A stretch of DNA of 9,129 nt from Planctomycetota bacterium (GTDB taxonomy: Bacteria; Planctomycetota; Phycisphaerae; Sedimentisphaerales; Anaerobacaceae). The number at the start of each line of letters is the position of its first letter. Positions within the stretch are counted from its first letter, which is position 1. The notes beneath the pieces were generated by a model. The model was not told where the DNA came from, did not search any database, and worked only from the letters and a program-made list of their open reading frames with translations. Shown here in pieces: positions 1 to 6,320 of the stretch. The translations under genes and the position numbers were made by a program. The stretch lies in contig JADFHU010000175.1 of assembly GCA_022567055.1 (NCBI GenBank), forward strand, positions 1-9,129. Reading direction: 5' to 3'.

Positions 1-78
1 GCTCAATCGGCGCGACCAAATCTACGGCACACTTGAACCCCAAAATGTCCAATTTATTTCTTGCCGATCCCTAAGCGG

Positions 79-108
79 ATGCGAGCCCCGGACAATCGCA
101 CCTCGCAT
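79..108. other. Small stem-loop in upstream region
   Basis: ATGCGAG (79-85) is perfectly complementary to CTCGCAT (102-108) across a 16-nt loop. There is no T-tract after it, so it is not an obvious intrinsic terminator. It may be a weak structure near the end of an upstream gene that lies outside the window, or chance in GC-rich DNA. No coding region is convincing in 1-310. One frame (2-205) is open to the left edge but encodes low-complexity P/T/D/R-rich sequence over the octamer repeat. Another ends with a stop near 72 and could be the tail of an upstream gene; I cannot decide. Confidence 0.3.
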
Positions 109-145
109 AGCGCGAACGGAACCGCCCCCCGAGGGCCGGAGGACT

Positions 146-192
146 GACCACAGACCCACAGACCTAAAGACCTACGGACCTACCGACCCACA
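146..192. repeat. Degenerate octamer tandem repeat (GACCYAMM-like)
   Basis: Six head-to-tail units each begin with GAC: GACCACA, GACCCACA, GACCTAAA, GACCTACG, GACCTACC, GACCCACA. The first is 7 nt and the other five are 8 nt. A further GACC follows at 197-200. The array lies just upstream of the promoter candidate for the oxidoreductase. The regular 8-nt period and conserved GACC core show it is a simple-sequence array and not protein coding, because 8 nt does not keep a reading frame. Any function is unknown. It could be slipped-strand-prone spacer DNA or a binding array. Confidence 0.65.
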
Positions 193-201
193 ACACGACC
201 C

Positions 202-230
202 TTGATAGATTGTGCGATTTTGAATAAGAT
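202..230 (+). promoter_or_regulatory. Candidate sigma70-type promoter
   Basis: TTGATA at 202-207 matches the -35 consensus at 5 of 6 positions. TAAGAT at 225-230 matches the -10 consensus at 4 of 6. The spacer is exactly 17 nt. Transcription would begin around 236-238, leaving a 5' leader of about 75 nt before the oxidoreductase start codon. It is the best promoter-like pair in the upstream region, but it rests on consensus matching alone. Confidence 0.4.
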
Positions 231-310
231 GCTGCCAATAGACAACCCGCCGACTGGGATTAGAATGGGACTCGATGCATTCATTCGAAAAAAGTAAAGG
301 AACCTAACTC

Positions 311-1711
311 ATGTCAAAGATCACGCGTCGTCAGTTTGTGAAACGCAGCGCTGCCCTCGGGGCCGCCTGCACGATCGGTTTCCCGAAACTCCTCCGGGCC
401 CAGGGACTCAATGAAAAACTTCAGGTCGGATTCATCGCGGTGGGGGGGCAGGCTGGAACCCATACCCGCGCATCCCATGGGGAAGGCCTGCAGTGTGTTG
501 CCTTCGCCGAGGTCGATAGGACCCGGTGGGGCGGGGTTCACGATAAGGAAGGCTGGGGGCAGGCACCTGGGTATACGGATTGGCGGAAGGTGTTCGAAAA
601 GCACGGGAAGGAACTCGATGTGGTCTTCGTCGCGACGCCGGATCACACCCATTTCGCCCCCTCGATGACCGCCGTGTCCATGGGCATTCACTGCTATACC
701 GAGAAGCCGCTGGCCTGGTCGGTTCGCGAGGCGCAGTTGCTGACGGCTGCTTACAAGAAGAATCCCAAGGTCGTCACCCAGATGGGTAACCAGGGCCATA
801 GCGGTGAGGGTTGGCGGCTTGCCTACGAATACGTCAAAGCCGGCGCGGTCGGTGAGATCAAGGAGTTCCACACCTGGACAAATCGTCCCGTCTGGCCGCA
901 GGGTGGTGACCGTCCGAACTATACCACTCCGGTTCCCGACACTCTCGACTGGGACGCATGGATCGGCGCGGCGCAGATGCGGCCTTTCGCCGGTCCCAGG
1001 GAAAGTGGCCGGAGAGGACGCGGTCCCTATCATCCCTTCAACTGGCGGGGCGTGGTCGATTTCGGCTCCGGCGCCCTGGGCGATATGGCCTGTCACACCA
1101 CCGACGGCATCTACGCCATCATGAATCCCGGCTACGCGAAAACCGCGGAGCCGATCACCATGACCGGACCCGTCAAGGATCAGTTCCCGGCTGGGATGGT
1201 CATCAAGAGCACCTACCGCCCCAAAGGGGGCCTGCCCGGCTTCACCACCTACTGGTACGAAGGCAAGGACGATAATGGAAAGCCCTTCATGCCCGAGCCC
1301 CCGGAAGATTTCGCAGCCTCCGGTCGAAGACTACCAAGGACTGGAAACCTCATCATCGGTACCCAGGGTAACATGTTGGTTGCCGATGACTACTGGAATC
1401 AGCCTCGACTGCTCCCACTGAAGAGGCACAAAGAGTTTGGCGATCCGCCCCAATTGCTGGAACGGTCCCCCGGCCATCACAAGGAGTTCTTCATGGCTTG
1501 CAAGGGCGAAAAGCCGCGCGAGTTCAGTCAGTCTAACTATAGCTACTCCGGCCCCATGACCGCCAATATCCAACTCGGCAACCTCTGCGCCCGCGCGGGA
1601 AAGAAACTCAAGCTGAACAAGAAGGGTGAGATTACCAGCGACCCGAAGATTAACGATCTGGCCTGGCGCGAGCCCCGCGAGGGCTGGGGACCGCTAGAGA
1701 TGAACGTCTAG
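311..1711 (+). CDS. Tat-exported Gfo/Idh/MocA family oxidoreductase
   Basis: Probable NAD(P)-dependent sugar, inositol or other polyol dehydrogenase, exported by the Tat pathway. The N-terminus carries twin arginines (T-R6-R7-Q-F-V-K) followed by a short hydrophobic stretch ending near residue 31. The Rossmann start reads VGFIAVGGQAG, a variant of the GxGxxG dinucleotide loop. The family EKP motif is at E131-K132-P133, where the lysine is the expected catalytic residue. GDMACHTTD places D258 and H262 in the usual substrate-binding pattern. The C-terminus (W-R-E-P-R-E-G-W) resembles the long secreted Gfo/Idh/MocA proteins that are numerous in Planctomycetota and Verrucomicrobiota. At 466 aa it is a normal length for that group. 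The ATG is preceded by AAAGGAA at 296-302, 8 nt upstream. The substrate cannot be read from the sequence. Tat export suggests it acts in the periplasm with prebound cofactor. Confidence 0.93.
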   Translation: MSKITRRQFVKRSAALGAACTIGFPKLLRAQGLNEKLQVGFIAVGGQAGTHTRASHGEGLQCVAFAEVDRTRWGGVHDKEGWGQAPGYTDWRKVFEKHGKELDVVFVATPDHTHFAPSMTAVSMGIHCYTEKPLAWSVREAQLLTAAYKKNPKVVTQMGNQGHSGEGWRLAYEYVKAGAVGEIKEFHTWTNRPVWPQGGDRPNYTTPVPDTLDWDAWIGAAQMRPFAGPRESGRRGRGPYHPFNWRGVVDFGSGALGDMACHTTDGIYAIMNPGYAKTAEPITMTGPVKDQFPAGMVIKSTYRPKGGLPGFTTYWYEGKDDNGKPFMPEPPEDFAASGRRLPRTGNLIIGTQGNMLVADDYWNQPRLLPLKRHKEFGDPPQLLERSPGHHKEFFMACKGEKPREFSQSNYSYSGPMTANIQLGNLCARAGKKLKLNKKGEITSDPKINDLAWREPREGWGPLEMNV

Positions 1712-1716
1712 GCGCA

Positions 1717-1746
1717 GTCGCGTCCGACCGCGTTCTTTGTTTTTTA
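1717..1746 (+). terminator. Weak possible intrinsic terminator
   Basis: Just after the oxidoreductase stop, GTCG (1717-1720) can pair with CGAC (1725-1728), or CGCG (1719-1722) with CGCG (1729-1732). A T-rich tract follows (TTCTTTGTTTTTTAT, 1733-1747). The stem is only 4 bp, so the T-tract is the stronger part of the evidence. The next hairpin at 1761-1807 may contribute. Confidence 0.25.
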
Positions 1747-1760
1747 TCTCTCACGGAGCC

Positions 1761-1807
1761 ACGGAGGCACAGAGGTTTTCAGTTTTCGTTTTCCTCTGTG
1801 CCGCTGT
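1761..1807. repeat. CACAGAGG-type hairpin repeat
   Basis: The left arm at 1761-1775 and right arm at 1793-1807 match as inverted repeats at 13 of 15 positions. The core is a perfect 10-bp stem (GGCACAGAGG with CCTCTGTGCC) and the loop is 17 nt and T-rich. The sequence CACGGAGGCACAGAGG is of a kind I associate with dispersed intergenic repeats in environmental PVC-type genomes, but I cannot verify that here. Its position downstream of the oxidoreductase fits a repeat or RNA-stabilising structure in a spacer. Confidence 0.6.
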
Positions 1808-1828
1808 ACCTCTTCAGGAGGAAACAAC

Positions 1829-2167
1829 TTGAACATTCTTACTGAATCCCATTCAAGAACCCGTGACTCAAACGCTATTGCCGTCAGTCTTTTTTGCGTG
1901 AAGTCAGGTTCCATTCATGGTCTCATCAAAGAGCCCTTATGCTGTATTCTGCGGTGCTTTTTCGATCCCATTGGCGGTTGACAAGCACAGCCACTGGATC
2001 TGTCTTTCCCTCGGGGGTATATTCATATCTGTGGTGGTAAAACCAAATTCTCTATCCGTCGAGCATCTCAGTAAGGAATTGCGTCTCGACAGCGGCATGA
2101 TTCAGCTGCAATCGCACGACTCCGGCATGATCGTGCACTTCAAGGACATTCGACTTACGATACTGAA
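1829..2167 (+). other. Intergenic stretch with two doubtful small ORFs
   Basis: This stretch holds no gene I can support. A strong Shine-Dalgarno-like AGGAGG (1816-1821) sits 7 nt before a TTG at 1829, which opens a 50-codon frame ending at 1981. An ATG at 1917 opens an 84-codon frame ending at 2171 that overlaps the next frame's ATG by ATGA. Neither product resembles a known family. The second contains the five-residue string DSGMI twice, 10 residues apart, reflecting a duplicated CGGCATGAT in the DNA. Both may be degraded remnants or chance frames. Confidence 0.25.
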
Positions 2168-4156
2168 ATGACGATGGTTGAGTTCCAGGCAGACGAGATT
2201 CGCACGTTTGTAGGTGGAAAGAAGCGGCCGAAGCCGAGGCTGTGTCGGAAAACTCGATCTGGCTTCGAGCGGCCCTTTTTCTTTGAAGGCTTTAATTGCT
2301 GCTGGCGCAGCCGCTGTCGGGCAAAGGCAGCCGCAGTTGTCCGCCTGGCCGCATCCGGCTGCATCGACGATAGAACAAACATCGCCTGCTTCGCCGTCTT
2401 TGCCAGGCGAAAAAATTGCTCGCTCTCGGGCCGACGACGGAGTTTTCCGACAAAGCCTATTAAAAAGCTGTCCGCGAAATTGATCTTCCCACTCTTACTG
2501 ACCGGTTTGGTTGCGTCCTGCGCGATCCCCGGCCGGGGACCAACTGCGGGCGATGTCATCCATGACCTGGTGATCCAGAACGGCACGATTTACGACGGCA
2601 GCGGCGGCACGCCCTTTGTGGGGACGCTGGCCGTCCGGGGCGACAGGATTTCGCATGTGGGCGCCCCAGTGGAGTTGCCCGGCAAAACCATCATCGACGC
2701 CTCCGGCCTGGCTGTCTCGCCGGGGTTCATCAATATGCTGAGCTGGACCGCCACCGCGCTGATGCGTGACGGCAAATCGCAAAGCGACATCCGGCAGGGT
2801 GTCACCCTCGAGGTGCTGGGGGAGGGCTCCTCGCTTGGCCCGCTCAATGACAGCATGCGCCAAGCTCGGTTGAACCGGCAGGACGAGATCAAGTTTGATA
2901 TCCCGTGGACCACGCTTGGCCAAGCGCTCGAACACATTGAGCAACGAGGCGTGGCCCCGAACCTCGCCTCCTTTGTCGGGGCGACGACGCTGCGCATCCA
3001 CGAGGTCGGTTATGAAAATCGCCCGCCTACCGCCGCGGAGCTGGAGCGGATGAATGTGTTGGTCCGGACCGCCATGGAGGAGGGCGCGGTGGGCATGAGC
3101 ACGGCGTTGATTTACGCCCCGGCCGACTACGCCTCGACGGAGGAACTGGTCAGCTTGGCCAAAGTGGTGGCCGAATACGACGGGCTATATATCTCACACA
3201 TGCGCAGCGAAGGGTCGGATCTGCTCGAGGCGCTGGATGAACTGTTCACCATTGCCCGCGAAGCCGGTGTTCGATCCGAGATTTATCACCTGAAAGCCTC
3301 CAGGCGGGACAACTGGCACAAGCTCGACGAACTCATTCGCCGCGTGGAAGAGGCTCAGAGGGATGGCCTGCGAATCACCGCCGACATGTACACCTACAAC
3401 GCCAGTTCAACCGGCCTGACCGGCGTGATTCCGACCTGGGTGCAGGAAGGTGGGCACGCGGCTTGGATGAACCGGATGAGGGATCCCGAGGTGCGCGAGC
3501 GCCTGGCCGGCGAGTTGCGAGAGCAGCTTGCCAAGCAGCCGGCGGAAGGCATATTGCTGGTGGGCTTTCGCAACAAGGAACTCGGCAAACAGTTCATGGG
3601 CAAGACCCTCGCCGAGGCGGCACGCATCCGCGGGCAGGCGCCCGAGATCGCGGTCATGGACATGGTGCTCGAGGACGACAGCCGGATCCAGTGCGTCTAT
3701 TTCAGCATGTCGGAGGACAACATCCGCAGGAAGATGGCCCTGCCTTGGGTTTCCTTCTGTTCCGATGCCGCCTCGCTCGACCCGAGTTGGGCCACCGACA
3801 TGACCCATCCGCGGGCTTACGGCAGCTTCGCCCGGGTGCTGGGGAAATTCTCGCGGGATGAAGAGGTCATCCCGCTCCAGGAGGCCATCCGGCGGCTGAC
3901 CGCCTTCCCCGCCGCCAACCTGAAAATCAGAAACCGTGGCAGCCTGAAGGAGGGCTACTTCGCCGATGTCGTCGTGTTTGATCCCGAGACAGTCACCGAC
4001 CACGCCACCTTCGAAAAGCCGGGCCGGTATTCCACCGGGGTGTCGCATGTCTTTGTGAACGGGGTTCAGGTCTTGAAGAACGGCGAGCACACCGGCGCCA
4101 CGCCCGGCCGTTTCGTTCGGGGCCCAGGCTGGAAAGGCCACCCCGAAGCGGAGTGA
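2168..4156 (+). CDS. Lipoprotein amidohydrolase, N-acyl-D-amino-acid deacylase-like
   Basis: Homologue of D-aminoacylase-type amidohydrolases, which hydrolyse N-acyl-D-amino acids. The full frame from the only ATG is 662 aa, but recognisable protein starts at residue 98. A lysine-rich n-region, hydrophobic core and lipobox LVAS-C118 predict a lipid-anchored exported enzyme. The amidohydrolase start (VIQNGTIYDGSGG) and C-terminal strands (FADVVVFDPETV, VNGVQV) are clear. H344 (SHMRSE) and H374 (YHLKAS) are 30 residues apart, as are His220 and His250 of D-aminoacylase. D533 (CSDAA) fits the catalytic aspartate. The usual HxH after PGFI is replaced by N-M-L-S-W (189-193), and the zinc-ligand cysteine position reads glycine (about G220). 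It may therefore be an altered-metal subfamily, and its activity is uncertain. Residues 24-97 are encoded by an inserted inverted-repeat element (2237-2458), so the translation start is doubtful. No Shine-Dalgarno is apparent before the ATG. Confidence 0.85.
   Translation: MTMVEFQADEIRTFVGGKKRPKPRLCRKTRSGFERPFFFEGFNCCWRSRCRAKAAAVVRLAASGCIDDRTNIACFAVFARRKNCSLSGRRRSFPTKPIKKLSAKLIFPLLLTGLVASCAIPGRGPTAGDVIHDLVIQNGTIYDGSGGTPFVGTLAVRGDRISHVGAPVELPGKTIIDASGLAVSPGFINMLSWTATALMRDGKSQSDIRQGVTLEVLGEGSSLGPLNDSMRQARLNRQDEIKFDIPWTTLGQALEHIEQRGVAPNLASFVGATTLRIHEVGYENRPPTAAELERMNVLVRTAMEEGAVGMSTALIYAPADYASTEELVSLAKVVAEYDGLYISHMRSEGSDLLEALDELFTIAREAGVRSEIYHLKASRRDNWHKLDELIRRVEEAQRDGLRITADMYTYNASSTGLTGVIPTWVQEGGHAAWMNRMRDPEVRERLAGELREQLAKQPAEGILLVGFRNKELGKQFMGKTLAEAARIRGQAPEIAVMDMVLEDDSRIQCVYFSMSEDNIRRKMALPWVSFCSDAASLDPSWATDMTHPRAYGSFARVLGKFSRDEEVIPLQEAIRRLTAFPAANLKIRNRGSLKEGYFADVVVFDPETVTDHATFEKPGRYSTGVSHVFVNGVQVLKNGEHTGATPGRFVRGPGWKGHPEAE
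2237..2458. mobile_element. 222-bp MITE-like element with 19-bp terminal inverted repeats
   Basis: AGGCTGTGTCGGAAAACTC (2237-2255) and GAGTTTTCCGACAAAGCCT (2440-2458) are inverted repeats matching at 18 of 19 positions. They bound a 222-bp unit that cannot encode a transposase. This is the architecture of a non-autonomous insertion-sequence derivative. The similarity stops abruptly at the outer edges (G2236 versus A2459), as expected for true element ends. I see no target-site duplication. CTCGA and TCGAG form a small subterminal hairpin (2253-2269). The length is exactly 74 codons and in phase with the downstream deacylase frame, so that frame runs straight through it. The parent transposase family cannot be named from these ends. 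Confidence 0.75.
2459..2521 (+). other. Lipoprotein signal peptide of the deacylase, beginning with ATT
   Basis: The frame from 2459 reads I-K-K-L-S-A-K, then a hydrophobic run (LIFPLLLTGLVA), then S-C, with C118 encoded at 2519-2521. If the first codon ATT were ATG this would be a textbook lipoprotein signal sequence of normal length. No ATG or GTG lies nearby in frame; the next start-type codon is TTG at 2480, which would remove the positive n-region. There is no close Shine-Dalgarno (ACGGAG at 2437-2442 is 16 nt away). The signal may start at ATT, may be read from upstream through the inserted element, or the gene may have lost its start. Confidence 0.6.
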
Positions 4157-4214
4157 TCCGACTACATGGTCGAGTCCCGAGGAGTTCCCCGGCACCATTT
4201 AAGGGCGTGCATGA

Positions 4215-4370
4215 CAATAAGTTACCGAATTATCCGCTCAGATTTAGGTTGGATTTGGTCGTGATCGATTGAGCGAATCCGGAGGCGTAGTGTGCCTACG
4301 TTGAGGATTTCGCGATTGAGGAACGGCCAAAGACGACCTAAAGATGAGATGGAGAAACGGTAGGTTATTG
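4215..4370. repeat. 156-bp fold-back (imperfect palindrome) intergenic element
   Basis: The left half (4215-4290) and the reverse complement of the right half (4296-4370) align over their full length around a 5-nt centre (TGTGC, 4291-4295). Shared blocks in order are CAATAA, TACCG, TCC, CTCA, TTTAGGT, TTTGG, CGT, GCGAA, TCC and CGTAG. By eye the arms are roughly 60-65% identical before G-U pairs. The outermost CAATAA/TTATTG and innermost CGTAG/CTACG pairs are perfect. CGATTGAG also occurs twice in direct orientation (4266-4273 and 4313-4320). It resembles a dispersed structured intergenic repeat or fold-back MITE and lies 46 nt before the kinase-like gene. It could also act as a transcribed hairpin. 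Confidence 0.65.
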
Positions 4371-4416
4371 TTGTGCGGGTCCTAAGCATCCGTGCCATTA
4401 TCCGGGAGACGCTGCA

Positions 4417-6243
4417 GTGGATCTGCGAAACAGGGGCATAGGGCGTGAACAGGACAAGACCAGGGCGGCGACCGCATCGTTCGCTCCGGCAGAGGCGCCC
4501 CTCGATCTGGCCCAACAGACGGACATCGCGTGGATCAACGACCTCATGCAAGCGGGCATCGCGGCGGATTTAAGAGAGAAGTACATACACACCGGCACCA
4601 ACCCCTGGATGGCCGGCCTCCTCTTCGACCCCGAGAATAAACTCGCTCAGAAATACCACCTGGACAGGGCAGCCGAAAGCACCCGTCCGAAGCTGAGCAA
4701 CGATCAAGTCACAACCCGCCTGACTCAGGCCGCGGAGAAGGGATGCCCGCTGGAGATCGAGGCCCATCTCCGCGGAGTCGACGGTCCGGGATCGAGCCAA
4801 GATCTGGTACGGTTTCAGGTCAAGCTGACCAATCCGGCCAAGGCCTTCACCTGGATGTTCGACATGCCGGCCACCACCGCCATCGCCAGCGAATTCACCA
4901 CGCGAATCCGTGTCGAGGCGGCGGATGCAGGCGATGAAGACAAGATTGTCTATGTGGCGCCCGACTATTTCGACGGTCTCCATAAGCGAAAAATCTCCGA
5001 CCCGGAGGACCTCCGCAACGCCCACGGCCTGGTGTCTATGAGAGACCTGCCGGCCTACAGTCTGGCGCACTACTTCGGCATCAAGCAGGGCATCAAGATC
5101 ATCTGCGAGGGCCTCTCTCCCCTACCCAAGGAAGGCGGCATGGAGAGTTCGAACGCCTTCAGCACCTCGATCTATGCGATTGGCAGCATGCTGTCGCAGG
5201 CCAACTGGAGTTGGGCCAAGATCATCAAGCACGCCGTCTACGATGAGAACACCCTCTACGGAGAGGAGGAACCGGGCATCACCGGCGGCCAGGGCCATGC
5301 CAGTTCCTGTCTGGGCGGTGGGAACACGCTGGTCTGGTGTTCCGGTTTCGGCTCGGCGGGGATCGAGGACGACGAACAGTACATCTACACCCACGATACC
5401 TATGCCATCCTGGCGGTGCCCCTGCTGATCTCACCCCAATCACGATTCAACGATCGGCTCTTTCTCTGTCAACCGGGCAAGAAGTTCGAGCCCGGCGGCA
5501 AGCCTGTCAAGGGAAGACTGGCGAGTGACACCAATTTCGAATGGACCGAAGAGTGGAACGATCCGGTGGGACAGCGCCTCCACTTCATGAAAAAGGAACT
5601 GCACTACATCTGGAAGAGGGCGGCGGAAGAGGGAGACGATCTGGCCGTTGCCTACGCCCTGAACCAATACTCGAAGATCCGACTGGCCCTGAACGAGCGC
5701 TACAAGCAGTGGTACCGGGCAACCACCGATACCGACGCACCCGGTGGCGTGGGTTATATGGATGAGTATTCGGAACCCCTTTTCAAAAAAATTGAGGCCG
5801 CCGGCGGTGGCTTCATGCCGGCCGGCGCCGGGGGCATCGGATCCGTGTGCATTGTCTACCTCCCCGCAGAGGTGAATGCAGATCATTTTTTCCATCAGAA
5901 CGGGATGGAGCTGTTCGATGCGGCCCAGGCGGAAAAAGTCAAAGAGACAGGCGGCACGCTGAAGGGTTACCTCCCCTTCAAATCGAGCGATGATCCGCTA
6001 CAACTCTCCTCGGGGTGGGAGCAAATCGGCGCAAAGCAACCCGCCTGCCCGCCTCTCGTCGTCGTCAATCAGGCCAGTGGCGAGTTGCTCTCTGCCGAAG
6101 CCTTCCTTAAGGGGCCCGGAGCCGACAAGGCGACATTGCCTGACAACGTTGACACTAGACTCACAGCGGCCGGGCGTTCCCTTCCCGAAGCCAAGGCACT
6201 TGCCAGAGACATCAACCGGGCACTACAGAGGACGGGTCCTTAG
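4417..6243 (+). CDS. Divergent GHMP-kinase-like protein
   Basis: Cytoplasmic protein of 608 aa with the fold signatures of the GHMP kinase superfamily (galactokinase, homoserine kinase, mevalonate kinase and related small-molecule kinases). The evidence is L-P-K-E-G-G-M-E-S-S (residues 236-245), which matches the glycine/serine-rich ATP-phosphate loop and is followed by a helix. A second glycine-rich stretch is at 288-298 (ITGGQGHASSC). The C-terminal P-A-G-A-G-G-I-G-S (468-476) matches the conserved third motif. The usual N-terminal motif with G-x-HTD is not visible; the corresponding region reads NPAKAFTWMFDMP. The first 150 residues match nothing I recognise. The start chosen is GTG with GGGAG (4404-4408) 8 nt upstream. 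The substrate is unknown, a sugar or sugar-like alcohol being most likely. It may be a pseudo-kinase or a new subfamily. Confidence 0.6.
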   Translation: MDLRNRGIGREQDKTRAATASFAPAEAPLDLAQQTDIAWINDLMQAGIAADLREKYIHTGTNPWMAGLLFDPENKLAQKYHLDRAAESTRPKLSNDQVTTRLTQAAEKGCPLEIEAHLRGVDGPGSSQDLVRFQVKLTNPAKAFTWMFDMPATTAIASEFTTRIRVEAADAGDEDKIVYVAPDYFDGLHKRKISDPEDLRNAHGLVSMRDLPAYSLAHYFGIKQGIKIICEGLSPLPKEGGMESSNAFSTSIYAIGSMLSQANWSWAKIIKHAVYDENTLYGEEEPGITGGQGHASSCLGGGNTLVWCSGFGSAGIEDDEQYIYTHDTYAILAVPLLISPQSRFNDRLFLCQPGKKFEPGGKPVKGRLASDTNFEWTEEWNDPVGQRLHFMKKELHYIWKRAAEEGDDLAVAYALNQYSKIRLALNERYKQWYRATTDTDAPGGVGYMDEYSEPLFKKIEAAGGGFMPAGAGGIGSVCIVYLPAEVNADHFFHQNGMELFDAAQAEKVKETGGTLKGYLPFKSSDDPLQLSSGWEQIGAKQPACPPLVVVNQASGELLSAEAFLKGPGADKATLPDNVDTRLTAAGRSLPEAKALARDINRALQRTGP

Positions 6244-6288
6244 GGACCGATAATGACGCACCGAACCGAAATCTATTATAACGTGACA

Positions 6289-6315
6289 GGGCGCCGCTGA
6301 GCGCCCGAAGGAGGT
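6289..6315 (+). promoter_or_regulatory. Hairpin abutting a consensus Shine-Dalgarno
   Basis: GGGCGC (6289-6294) pairs perfectly with GCGCCC (6301-6306) over a 6-nt loop. One base later comes AAGGAGGT (6308-6315), a full anti-16S complement placed 5 nt before the ATG at 6321. The hairpin could shield the 5' side of the ribosome site or stabilise the mRNA end. It may simply be a stem at the boundary between the kinase-like gene and the next operon. It lacks a T-tract, so it is not a classic terminator. Confidence 0.5.
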
Positions 6316-6320
6316 AGACC

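Noticed and set aside
2093..2140. Repeated CGGCATGAT (DSGMI twice) as a tandem repeat
   Set aside because: Only two short copies are present in a region without a supported gene; chance is sufficient.
1917..2171. 84-aa plus-strand ORF with ATGA overlap to the deacylase frame
   Set aside because: No Shine-Dalgarno, no recognisable domain, and the downstream ATG it overlaps is itself doubtful. Noted only as a doubtful ORF.
2155..2586. Minus-strand 143-codon frame across the inverted-repeat element
   Set aside because: It is Arg/Lys/Gln-rich with no family resemblance, spans both the element and true deacylase coding sequence, and is best explained as a shadow in GC-rich DNA.
4222..4551. Minus-strand 109-codon frame over the fold-back element
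   Set aside because: It overlaps the kinase-like gene and the palindrome. It would only be meaningful if the repeat family conserved it, which cannot be tested here.
6274..6279. TATTAT as a -10 box for the propeller-permease operon
   Set aside because: No acceptable -35 hexamer at 16-18 nt upstream and no extended -10 TG, so I do not call a promoter.
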